A DNA stretch of 6,515 nt, from NCBI GenBank assembly GCA_947174155.1, contig CAMWHX010000060.1, forward strand, positions 1-6,515, written 5' to 3'. Below the pieces are notes generated by a model. That model saw nothing but the letters and a program-made list of their open reading frames with translations. It was not told the DNA's origin and ran no database searches. Below are positions 1 through 6,144 of the stretch, piece after piece. Position 1 is the first letter of the stretch; each line of letters opens with the position of its first letter. The translations under genes were made by a program, and so were the position numbers. This DNA is from an uncultured Porphyromonadaceae bacterium (GTDB taxonomy: Bacteria; Bacteroidota; Bacteroidia; Bacteroidales; Muribaculaceae).

Positions 1-171
1 CGACTCAGGGTCGATGGTGTCATCCATCGTCACCCGTACATTGGAGGCGGCTTAATTGACGTTGGCTTCATCGACTCCCGGATAGGTGCGTACAGCCTTC
101 TCGACACGTGCGGCACAGGCGGCACACCCCATGCCGGTCACGGGATAGGTGGCGGTACGTTGGCGGCTCAT
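1..171 (-). pseudogene. N-terminal HMA domain, probable copper P1B-type ATPase, with in-frame stop; partial at window edge
   Basis: Read from the ATG at 171, the protein opens with a heavy-metal-associated domain. The metal-binding motif GMGCAAC has its cysteines at residues 16 and 19 and is followed by AARVEKAV and PGVDEANVN, as in copper-transporting P-type ATPases and CopZ-like chaperones. A TAA at 54-52 stops the frame after 39 residues, in the middle of the domain. The same frame stays open beyond it and still reads like the rest of an HMA domain (AASNVRVTMDDTIDPES) up to the window edge. TAA is one base from TAC, and tyrosine would fit there. This therefore looks like a point nonsense mutation or a sequence error, not a natural end. 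An ATG at 27-25 could allow restart without the metal site. The start lies two bases after the lipoprotein stop, suggesting translational coupling. ATPase rather than stand-alone chaperone is inference, because the catalytic part lies outside the window. Confidence 0.6.
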
Positions 172-173
172 AA

Positions 174-1025
174 TCAGTTGCGCAGGGTAGTGTAGTCACG
201 CCAATAGGCGGGAGCGACCTCGCGCTCACTCTCCGAGCCGTCGGGGTGGTGCCAGACGATTGTCGGCACATCTTCGTCCGACATGCGGTCATAGAGATAC
301 TCGGCACGTATGGAGTCACCCTGTTCGAAGACGTAGGTGCGCGACTGGGCAGTACCGTCAAGCTCCATACGTCCCTTCATGACACGCGCGGGCTGACCGT
401 TGAGGCGATAACCCGAGGGGTACTGCATCAGGCGGTAGACACGGTCATTATTCTTGGGATTCTCGTCGGGGAGATAGAGCTCGTCATCGTGGCTCGCATC
501 CCCTTCGAGCGACATATCGACGCGATATAGCGTCCCGTCGTTGACGTCGACCAGGCAGAAGACAGGTGTCCAATCCTTGCGCAGGTCGGGAGCCAGGGAT
601 CTGATCTCATCGTTGGCCAGAATCTCGCGCAGGGCGCGCTCGGCGGGGGAGAGGTAGTTGACGGCATAGAGACCCTCGTCTACCCAGATATACTGACCGC
701 GGTCTACAGTCCATCCGCGCCACCCTGCCTCGCTCCATGCCGTCGGGTCTATGTCCTGAAACACACGACGCAGCGAGTCGTCAAACATGATGGGATAGTA
801 CTCCATCAGAGCTGCCGAGTCCGCGATATTGCGCAGCGGATAGGGGCGCTCCAGGGGGTATGTGGTCAGCGCCGCGATGCGTTCGGGACGCGCTTCGGCA
901 ATAGCCTGAGCCACCTCACCTGCTACCTCGGGGAGCTCGGCGGCGGCGGACTTATCCTTGTTGCAGGCCGTGAGCACGGCCAGCGCCATCAGGGGGAGGG
1001 CGCACCCCTTCAATTTGATTCTCAT
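174..1025 (-). CDS. Lipoprotein of unknown function
   Basis: This is a 283-residue protein with a bacterial lipoprotein signal: a short basic start (MRIKLKG), a hydrophobic stretch, then the lipobox LTAC with the lipidated cysteine at residue 21, followed by NKDKS. It should be membrane-anchored on the periplasmic or outer-membrane side. I chose the ATG at 1025; a TTG at 1040 would add five residues but has nothing to recommend it. The mature part is soluble, acidic and rich in aromatic residues. It has a segment YPLERPYPLRNIADSAAL, then YYPIMFDDSLR, and a Trp/Gly-rich stretch (GWRGWTVDRGQYIWVDEG). I have a weak impression of similar hypothetical proteins in Bacteroidetes but know no function. 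No Cys-, His- or Met-rich metal site is visible, so a role in metal handling rests only on the HMA gene two bases downstream. A Bacteroidetes -7 element lies upstream. Confidence 0.85.
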   Translation of the reverse strand: MRIKLKGCALPLMALAVLTACNKDKSAAAELPEVAGEVAQAIAEARPERIAALTTYPLERPYPLRNIADSAALMEYYPIMFDDSLRRVFQDIDPTAWSEAGWRGWTVDRGQYIWVDEGLYAVNYLSPAERALREILANDEIRSLAPDLRKDWTPVFCLVDVNDGTLYRVDMSLEGDASHDDELYLPDENPKNNDRVYRLMQYPSGYRLNGQPARVMKGRMELDGTAQSRTYVFEQGDSIRAEYLYDRMSDEDVPTIVWHHPDGSESEREVAPAYWRDYTTLRN

Positions 1026-1053
1026 ATCAGTTTTCAGCAACTTTCAGTAATCA

Positions 1054-1061
1054 CAAAGCTA
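1054..1061 (-). promoter_or_regulatory. Probable -7 promoter element for the lipoprotein gene
   Basis: TAGCTTTG on the minus strand matches the Bacteroidetes -7 consensus TAnnTTTG exactly. It lies in the 47-base gap between the lysozyme stop and the lipoprotein ATG and would give a leader of roughly 20-25 bases. No good TTTG -33 element is visible at the usual distance, where the lysozyme end lies. No hairpin terminator separates the two genes, so read-through from the car-lysozyme transcript is also possible. Confidence 0.45.
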
Positions 1062-1072
1062 CTTGTTGAGTC

Positions 1073-1657
1073 TTATTTACTTACGCTATCCTCATGAGCG
1101 AAGCCCGCGGCCGACGAGAGCTCTCCCCCCGAGCGTCGGGAGGGAGTCATGGTCATGCCGCGACGTTCCTGCTCGACAAACAGCACCTCAAACTCCTCCT
1201 TGCGGCGGCGCAGGAGCTGCTGATTGGTCTTGCCGCGATATTTGGAGTGGGCAAGATATGAGGACTTGATGTCGCGGTTGCCGGCGTTGAGCTTGCTCAG
1301 CACCGATGACTTGGCCACGGTGCCGATACCCGTGTTGTAGGCCAGGGCGGCCAGAAGCAGGGAGTCGGCACCATACTTGCGATAACGGGCGCAGAGAGCC
1401 GCGAAGTCCTTGCGCAGAAGTTTGTCGGCTTCCGCCTCGCTCAGGGCCTTCCCGCGTGAGAATTTTTCACCCGGAAGCACCTTGTGGCCGTAGCCGACAA
1501 GGGGCCAGTGGCGCGCCGAATGAAGTCCCTCATATTTCTTGATTATCGCTATCGCATCATCAAAGGTCGGAGCGCTCTTACGAGTGGTCGAGGTCTCCGC
1601 CACCATGACTGTCACCGCAGCGATGACCGCTATAATCACATATAGTAGTTTTCTCAT
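1073..1657 (-). CDS. Exported GH24-type lysozyme (phage-lysozyme-like muramidase)
   Basis: This 194-residue protein belongs to the T4/lambdoid phage lysozyme fold family (GH24), which cleaves the MurNAc-GlcNAc bond of peptidoglycan. A hydrophobic N-terminal segment (residues 3-20) looks like a signal peptide, with possible cleavage after VMVA, so it should act in the periplasm or outside. The catalytic region KYEGLHSARHWPLVGYGHKV carries the expected Glu at 43 and the GYGH signature at 55-58. The family's second landmark, LAALAYNTGIGTVAKSSVLSKLNAG, follows. The Glu-to-GYGH spacing is about five residues shorter than in T4 lysozyme, and the usual Asp/Cys and Thr of the active site are absent (Leu53 sits at the Thr position). 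From memory, Bacteroidales lysozymes of this branch share that form. The last 30 or so residues are a low-complexity tail. The ATG is 15 bases after the carB stop, so it is probably co-transcribed with carAB. No other phage genes are present. Confidence 0.85.
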   Translation of the reverse strand: MRKLLYVIIAVIAAVTVMVAETSTTRKSAPTFDDAIAIIKKYEGLHSARHWPLVGYGHKVLPGEKFSRGKALSEAEADKLLRKDFAALCARYRKYGADSLLLAALAYNTGIGTVAKSSVLSKLNAGNRDIKSSYLAHSKYRGKTNQQLLRRRKEEFEVLFVEQERRGMTMTPSRRSGGELSSAAGFAHEDSVSK

Positions 1658-1671
1658 GGTGAAGGGTTCAG
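1658..1671 (-). repeat. 14-base repeat, copy 2 (carB-lysozyme junction)
   Basis: CTGAACCCTTCACC on the minus strand fills nearly all of the 15-base gap between the carB stop and the lysozyme ATG and ends directly against that ATG. An identical copy is at 4956-4943, at the carA-carB junction. I saw no third copy in the window. Its function is unknown; it may be a translation-initiation context or a dispersed short intergenic element. Confidence 0.6.
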
Positions 1672-1672
1672 G

Positions 1673-4600
1673 TTAATACTGACTCCAATCCTTGATCTCG
1701 ATTTCGTCGAGGGTCATGGAGGTGAAGGCTTTGATGAAGGCGTCCGCCAGGCGGTCATTGGTGATAAGAGGGATGTTGAGGTCCACTGCCGCGCGTCGCA
1801 CGCGATAACCGTCGCTCAACTCCGTCGGAGTGAGATTCTTGGGGATATTGACCACCAGGTCGATCTCCTTGTTGTGGAGCAGGTCGAGCACCTGGGGCTG
1901 ACGGTCAGGTTCCGAGGGGGGATAGGCGCATAGGGAGGGGACGCCGTTGTCGCTCAGGAAGCGGTGAGTGCCGGGAGTGGCATATATCTTGTAGCCGTGG
2001 CGGAAGAGAGTCTGCGCCGATGCGAGCATGGCGGTCTTCTGGCGCGTTGTGCCTGAGCTTATCAGCACCGAGTGCTGAGGTATCTTCATACCTACGGAGA
2101 GCATCGATTTGAGGATAGCCTCGTTGGTGTCGTCGCCGATACATCCGACCTCGCCCGTCGAGCTCATATCCACACCCAGCACCGGGTCGGAGCCTTGCAG
2201 ACGAGAGAAGGAGAACTGTGAGGCCTTGATACCCACATAGTCCAGGTCGAACTCACTCTTGTGGGGCTTCTCCACTTTGAGACCGAGCATGATCTTGGTA
2301 GCGAGATCGATAAAGTTGATTTTGAGCACCTTGCTGACGAAGGGGAATGAACGCGAGGCGCGCAGGTTGCACTCGATGACCTTGATGTCATTGTCCTTGG
2401 CCAGAAACTGGATATTGAAGGGGCCGGAGATCTTGAGCGCTTCGGCTATCTGGCCGGCAACCTTCTTGATGCGGCGCATCGTCTCAACGTAGAGCTTCTG
2501 CGGGGGAAACTGTATAGTGGCGTCGCCGGAGTGCACGCCTGCAAACTCGATATGCTCGCTGATGGCATAAGCCTTGATCTCTCCCTCCTGAGCGACAGCG
2601 TCCATCTCTATCTCTTTGGCACCCTGGATAAACTCGCTGACTACGACGGGGTGCTCCTTCGACACGTTGGCCGCCAGTTTGAGGAATCTCTCCAGCTCCT
2701 CGGGGTTGGAGCAGACGTTCATCGCCGCGCCTGAAAGCACGTAGCTCGGGCGCACCAGTACCGGGAAGCCGACTTCATCGATAAACTCATTGATGTCGCT
2801 CATCGAAGTCAATTCGCGCCAGCGGGGCTGGTCGATGCCGAGACGGTCAAGCATTGAGGAGAATTTGTGACGGTCCTCGGCGTTGTCGATGCTGGCAGCC
2901 GAGGTGCCCAGCAGGTTGATACCCTCGGCGTCGAGACGCATGGCGAGATTGTTGGGGATCTGACCGCCGACACTGACGATGGTGCCGTGTGGCTGCTCCA
3001 TCTCCAAGATATCCATCACGCGCTCGAAGGTGAGTTCGTCGAAGTACAGGCGGTCACACATATCATAGTCAGTGGAGACGGTTTCCGGATTATAGTTGAT
3101 CATCACGGAGCGCCACCCCTCTTTCTTGACGGTCATCAGGGCGTTGACCGAACACCAGTCAAACTCTACCGACGATCCGATGCGGTATGCTCCGGAGCCG
3201 AGCACCACGATGGAGCGGTGATCGTGGAGGAACTCGATATCATCGGTCGAGCCGTTGTAGGTGACATAGAGGTAGTTGGTCTGCGCCGGATACTCGCCAC
3301 CCATGGTGTCGATCTGCTTGACCACGGGGACTATGCCGCGGCTCTTGCGATGACGGCGCACCTCCATAGCGGCTTCCGATCCGCGCCCCATATTCTCCTT
3401 GAAGAGGCATCTGGCTATCTGGAAGTCGCTGAATCCCTGTTTCTTCGCCTGACGAAGCAGTTCGTCGGGGAGGGCTTCGAGGGTGTCGTATTCACGCAAC
3501 TCGCGAGAGGTGCGGATGATATTTTGCAGTTTGTAGAGGAACCATCGGTCAATCTTGGTCAGTTTGTGGATGCGCTCCACGGAGTAACCCTTCTCCAGGG
3601 CTTCGGCGATGACGAATATTCGCTTGTCGGTCGGTTCGCGCAGCGCTCTATCGATATCGGATGAGGCCATATCCTTGTTGGCCACGAATCCGTGCATACC
3701 CTGGCCGATCATACGCAATCCCTTCTGGATAGCCTCCTCGAAGGTGCGGCCGATAGCCATGACTTCGCCCACTGACTTCATCGAAGAGCCGATCTCGCGA
3801 CGCACGCCGTGAAACTTACCCAAGTCCCAGCGCGGGAGCTTGACCACGACGTAGTCCAATGCAGGCTCAAAGAAGGCGGTCGTGTCTTTGGTCACGGAGT
3901 TGCGCAGGTCGAAGAGACCGTAGCCCAGACCGAGTTTGGCAGCCACGAACGCCAAGGGGAAACCGGTCGCCTTGGAGGCGAGGGCTGAGGACCGGCTCAG
4001 ACGGGCGTTGACCTCGATCACGCGATAATCCATCGACTCGGGGTCGAAGGCATACTGCACGTTGCACTCGCCGACTATGCCGATGTGGCGCACGATCTTG
4101 ATGGCGAGCTTGCGCAGGTAGTGGTAATCCTCGTTGGTTAGGGTCTGTGAGGGGGCCACGACGATACTCTCGCCGGTATGGATGCCGAGAGGATCGAGGT
4201 TCTCCATGTTGCAGACGGTGATGCAGTTGTCGAAGCGGTCGCGGACTACCTCATATTCCACTTCTTTCCATCCTTTAAGCGATTTCTCGACCAGTACCTG
4301 GGGAGAGAAGGAGAGGGCCTTCTCGGTCAGGGCCACCAACTCCTCGCGATTATCGCAGAATCCGGAGCCCAGTCCGCCTAAGGCGTAGGCGGCACGCACG
4401 ATCACGGGATATCCCAAGGCTTCGGCAGCACGCACAGCCTCGTCGACACTGTCGACAGCCTCACTCTTGATGGTCTTGACATCGATCTCGTCAAGTTTAT
4501 GCACGAACGCTTCACGGTCTTCGGTGTCCATGATGGCGCGCACGGGGGTGCCGAGCACGCGGACGCCGTATTGCTCGAAGACGCCGTCTTGGTAGAGCTC

Positions 4601-4924
4601 GACGCCGCAGTTGAGGGCCGTCTGGCCTCCAAACGAGAGGAGGATGCCGTCAGGGCGCTCCTTCTTGATGACGCGCTCTACGAAGTAAGGGGTCACCGGC
4701 AGGAAGTAGATCTTGTCGGCAAACCCCTCGGAAGTCTGTACGGTCGCGATGTTGGGATTGATGAGTATGGTCTCCACACCCTCCTCCTTGAGGGCTTTGA
4801 GGGCCTGCGAACCGGAATAGTCAAACTCCCCGGCCTCACCTATCTTGAGGGCACCGCTGCCGAGCAGCAGTACCTTCTTAATCTTGCTCTGATGATTTGT
4901 GTCGTGATTATACTGTTGTGTCAT
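1673..4924 (-). CDS. carB: Carbamoyl-phosphate synthase large subunit
   Basis: This complete 1083-residue large subunit is close to the 1073 residues of E. coli CarB. It makes carbamoyl phosphate from bicarbonate, two ATP and the ammonia tunnelled from CarA, feeding pyrimidine and arginine synthesis in the cytoplasm. Its two homologous halves are both intact. The carboxyphosphate half starts with GSGALKIGEAGEFDYSGSQA (22-41) and has its ATP-grasp at about 130-400, with metal ligands in VIEVNARLSRSS (302-313). An oligomerisation region follows (about 420-550). The carbamoyl-phosphate half starts GSGAYRIGSSVEFDW (576-590) and has its ATP-grasp at about 680-880, with VIECNLRASRSF (849-860). The C-terminal MGS-like allosteric domain covers about 945-1083. 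Several stretches (SYVLSGAAMNV, EHIEFAGVHSGDAT, NLRASRSFPFVSK) read more like animal CPS1/CAD than E. coli CarB. The ATG at 4924 is 28 bases after the carA stop. No Shine-Dalgarno is seen, as is usual for Bacteroidetes. Confidence 0.98.
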   Translation of the reverse strand: MTQQYNHDTNHQSKIKKVLLLGSGALKIGEAGEFDYSGSQALKALKEEGVETILINPNIATVQTSEGFADKIYFLPVTPYFVERVIKKERPDGILLSFGGQTALNCGVELYQDGVFEQYGVRVLGTPVRAIMDTEDREAFVHKLDEIDVKTIKSEAVDSVDEAVRAAEALGYPVIVRAAYALGGLGSGFCDNREELVALTEKALSFSPQVLVEKSLKGWKEVEYEVVRDRFDNCITVCNMENLDPLGIHTGESIVVAPSQTLTNEDYHYLRKLAIKIVRHIGIVGECNVQYAFDPESMDYRVIEVNARLSRSSALASKATGFPLAFVAAKLGLGYGLFDLRNSVTKDTTAFFEPALDYVVVKLPRWDLGKFHGVRREIGSSMKSVGEVMAIGRTFEEAIQKGLRMIGQGMHGFVANKDMASSDIDRALREPTDKRIFVIAEALEKGYSVERIHKLTKIDRWFLYKLQNIIRTSRELREYDTLEALPDELLRQAKKQGFSDFQIARCLFKENMGRGSEAAMEVRRHRKSRGIVPVVKQIDTMGGEYPAQTNYLYVTYNGSTDDIEFLHDHRSIVVLGSGAYRIGSSVEFDWCSVNALMTVKKEGWRSVMINYNPETVSTDYDMCDRLYFDELTFERVMDILEMEQPHGTIVSVGGQIPNNLAMRLDAEGINLLGTSAASIDNAEDRHKFSSMLDRLGIDQPRWRELTSMSDINEFIDEVGFPVLVRPSYVLSGAAMNVCSNPEELERFLKLAANVSKEHPVVVSEFIQGAKEIEMDAVAQEGEIKAYAISEHIEFAGVHSGDATIQFPPQKLYVETMRRIKKVAGQIAEALKISGPFNIQFLAKDNDIKVIECNLRASRSFPFVSKVLKINFIDLATKIMLGLKVEKPHKSEFDLDYVGIKASQFSFSRLQGSDPVLGVDMSSTGEVGCIGDDTNEAILKSMLSVGMKIPQHSVLISSGTTRQKTAMLASAQTLFRHGYKIYATPGTHRFLSDNGVPSLCAYPPSEPDRQPQVLDLLHNKEIDLVVNIPKNLTPTELSDGYRVRRAAVDLNIPLITNDRLADAFIKAFTSMTLDEIEIKDWSQY

Positions 4925-4942
4925 TGGAGATTGCTTTGATAG

Positions 4943-4956
4943 GGTGAAGGGTTCAG
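4943..4956 (-). repeat. 14-base repeat, copy 1 (carA-carB junction)
   Basis: CTGAACCCTTCACC on the minus strand begins one base before the carA stop codon, so its TGA is the carA stop, and it extends into the 28-base gap before carB. It is identical to the copy at 1671-1658 after carB. Here it ends 18 bases short of the next ATG, unlike the second copy, which touches the start codon. Confidence 0.6.
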
Positions 4957-6023
4957 AGAGTGGCTATAAACTCGTCGAAGAGGAACTCCGTGTCTTTGGG
5001 ACCGGAACTGGCTTCGGGGTGGAACTGCGCCGAGAAGAAGGGCTTCGTGCGGTGGCGGATACCCTCGTTGGTGCCGTCGTTCATATTGACAAAAGCCGGT
5101 TCCCAGTCTGGGGGGAGTGTCTCCTGGTCGACGGCGAATCCGTGGTTTTGAGATGTCACGAAGCAGGTGTCGGTGCCTACGCGGCGCACCGGCTGATTGT
5201 GACTGCGGTGTCCGTATTTGAGTTTGTAGCTCTTGGCTCCGGCAGCCTTGGAGAGCAGCTGATTGCCCATACAGATTCCCCAGATGGGTTTGTCGCCTTT
5301 GAGAGCCTCGCGCAGGTGGTCGACGGTGACGTCGACCATATCAGGATTGCCGGGGCCGTTGGAGATGAAGAGGCCGTCGTAGTCCAGAGTGTTGAAGTCA
5401 TAATCCCAGGGCACGCGGATGACCTTCACTCCGCGGCGGGTCAGACAGCGGATGATGTTGTGCTTCACACCGCAGTCCACGAGCACTACCGTCTTCTCAC
5501 CCTCTCCGTGGATCTCCGGTTCGCGACAGGAGACCTTGGCCACGAGGTTCTCGCGGTTGGGATCATACCACTCCGGCTCTTCAGCTCCCTCGACTACGAT
5601 TTTGCCGAGCATGGAGCCGCGTTCGCGCAGTATCTTGGTCAGCGCGCGGGTGTCGATGTCATAAATACCGGGGATCTGCTCCTCATTGAGCCACTGCGCC
5701 AGTGAGCGGTCAGCCTGCCAGTGAGAGTGGTCCCAGCTGTAGTCCTGCGCCACGATGGCCCGGGCATGGATGTGATCACTCTCGTAGTATTCGCTCACAT
5801 CGTCCTTCTCGCGACGCGGAGGGACGCCGTAGTTGCCCAGTATAGGATACGTGGTGACGAGTATCTGACCCTCATAGGAGGGATCCGTGAGTGACTCCGG
5901 ATACCCGGTCATGGCGGTGTTGAACACTACTTCGCCGGCTGTCGAGCCGGGATAACCGAAAGACTTGCCTTCAAAGACGGTGCCGTCTTCAAGTATGAGA
6001 CGGGCCTTGAGTATTGGCTGCAT
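4953..6023 (-). CDS. carA: Carbamoyl-phosphate synthase small subunit (glutaminase)
   Basis: This complete 356-residue small subunit hydrolyses glutamine and passes ammonia to CarB. The N-terminal CarA-specific domain is recognisable from FEGKSFGYPGSTAGEVVFNT and MTGYPESLTDPSYEGQI (about residues 18-54). The class I glutamine amidotransferase domain spans about 178-356. The catalytic nucleophile is Cys251 in WGICMGNQLL, and the His335/Glu337 pair lies in SAQFHPEAS. All three are present, so this is a glutamine-using enzyme, unlike the Cys-less ammonia-dependent CPS1 of vertebrates. The usual GHQ after the nucleophile is GNQ here. The ATG at 6023 gives the normal family start (MQPILKARLILEDGTVFEG); a TTG 36 bases upstream would add 12 residues but lies on the promoter element, so it is unlikely. 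It is the first gene of the car transcript, behind its own promoter and a terminator. Confidence 0.98.
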   Translation of the reverse strand: MQPILKARLILEDGTVFEGKSFGYPGSTAGEVVFNTAMTGYPESLTDPSYEGQILVTTYPILGNYGVPPRREKDDVSEYYESDHIHARAIVAQDYSWDHSHWQADRSLAQWLNEEQIPGIYDIDTRALTKILRERGSMLGKIVVEGAEEPEWYDPNRENLVAKVSCREPEIHGEGEKTVVLVDCGVKHNIIRCLTRRGVKVIRVPWDYDFNTLDYDGLFISNGPGNPDMVDVTVDHLREALKGDKPIWGICMGNQLLSKAAGAKSYKLKYGHRSHNQPVRRVGTDTCFVTSQNHGFAVDQETLPPDWEPAFVNMNDGTNEGIRHRTKPFFSAQFHPEASSGPKDTEFLFDEFIATL

Positions 6024-6056
6024 ATGTGGTCGCGTGTTGTGATTGCAATTACTTTG

Positions 6057-6064
6057 CAAAGTTA
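6057..6064 (-). promoter_or_regulatory. carA: Probable carA -7 promoter element
   Basis: TAACTTTG on the minus strand is an exact match to the Bacteroidetes -7 consensus TAnnTTTG. It lies 33 bases before the carA ATG and directly touches the terminator stem. Transcription would start near 6052, giving a leader of about 30 bases. A -33 TTTG is not seen; at a 20-base spacing that position falls in the terminator loop (AGTG, 2 of 4 matches). The element overlaps a 12-base perfect palindrome, ACTTTGCAAAGT, at 6051-6062, which could be an operator or simply reflect the promoter sequence. Confidence 0.5.
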
Positions 6065-6108
6065 ATAAAAATCGCCCGCATTTCCACTGAAATACGGGCG
6101 ATTTTTAT
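6065..6108 (-). terminator. Strong hairpin terminator after the glycan-binding protein gene
   Basis: The arms at 6065-6084 and 6089-6108 form a 20-base-pair stem with a 4-base loop. The only imperfection on the minus-strand RNA is one U-G wobble. The GC-rich core (CGCCCG with CGGGCG) is followed by a T-rich run on the minus strand, as in intrinsic terminators. The A/T tracts are symmetrical, so it could also work on the plus strand, but no plus-strand gene approaches it. It lies 36 bases after the stop at 6145. Confidence 0.9.
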
Positions 6109-6144
6109 GTTGTATAACATTATTTTTCCTTCTCGAGCGGGATT

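Noticed and set aside
68..361. 97-codon minus-strand open frame bridging the lipoprotein and HMA genes
   Set aside because: It is out of frame with both the lipoprotein and the HMA start, each of which has recognisable sequence features. The translation is Arg/Thr/Ser-rich shadow sequence.
1026..1040. Upstream TTG start for the lipoprotein, adding MLKTD
   Set aside because: The ATG at 1025 gives a normal short basic start to the signal peptide. The acidic extension is not typical and no ribosome-binding site favours it.
1073..1657. Prophage remnant indicated by a phage-type lysozyme
   Set aside because: There is no holin, tail, integrase or attachment-site-like repeat nearby. The gene has a signal peptide and fits a chromosomal Bacteroidales lysozyme branch.
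2867..3664. 265-codon plus-strand open frame opposite carB
   Set aside because: It lies wholly within the well-conserved carB coding sequence. Long antisense frames are expected from the codon bias, and the translation resembles no family I know.
4944..5705. 253-codon plus-strand open frame opposite carA
   Set aside because: It is the reverse of a coding strand whose protein is clearly CarA. It has no promoter or family resemblance of its own.
6024..6059. Upstream TTG start for carA, adding 12 residues
   Set aside because: The TTG lies within the probable -7 promoter element, so it would not be on the transcript. CarA proteins normally begin near the chosen ATG.
6107..6120. Small inverted repeat ATGTT-4-AACAT beside the terminator
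   Set aside because: A 5-base-pair AT-rich stem is too weak to support a function and is common by chance in AT-rich spacers.
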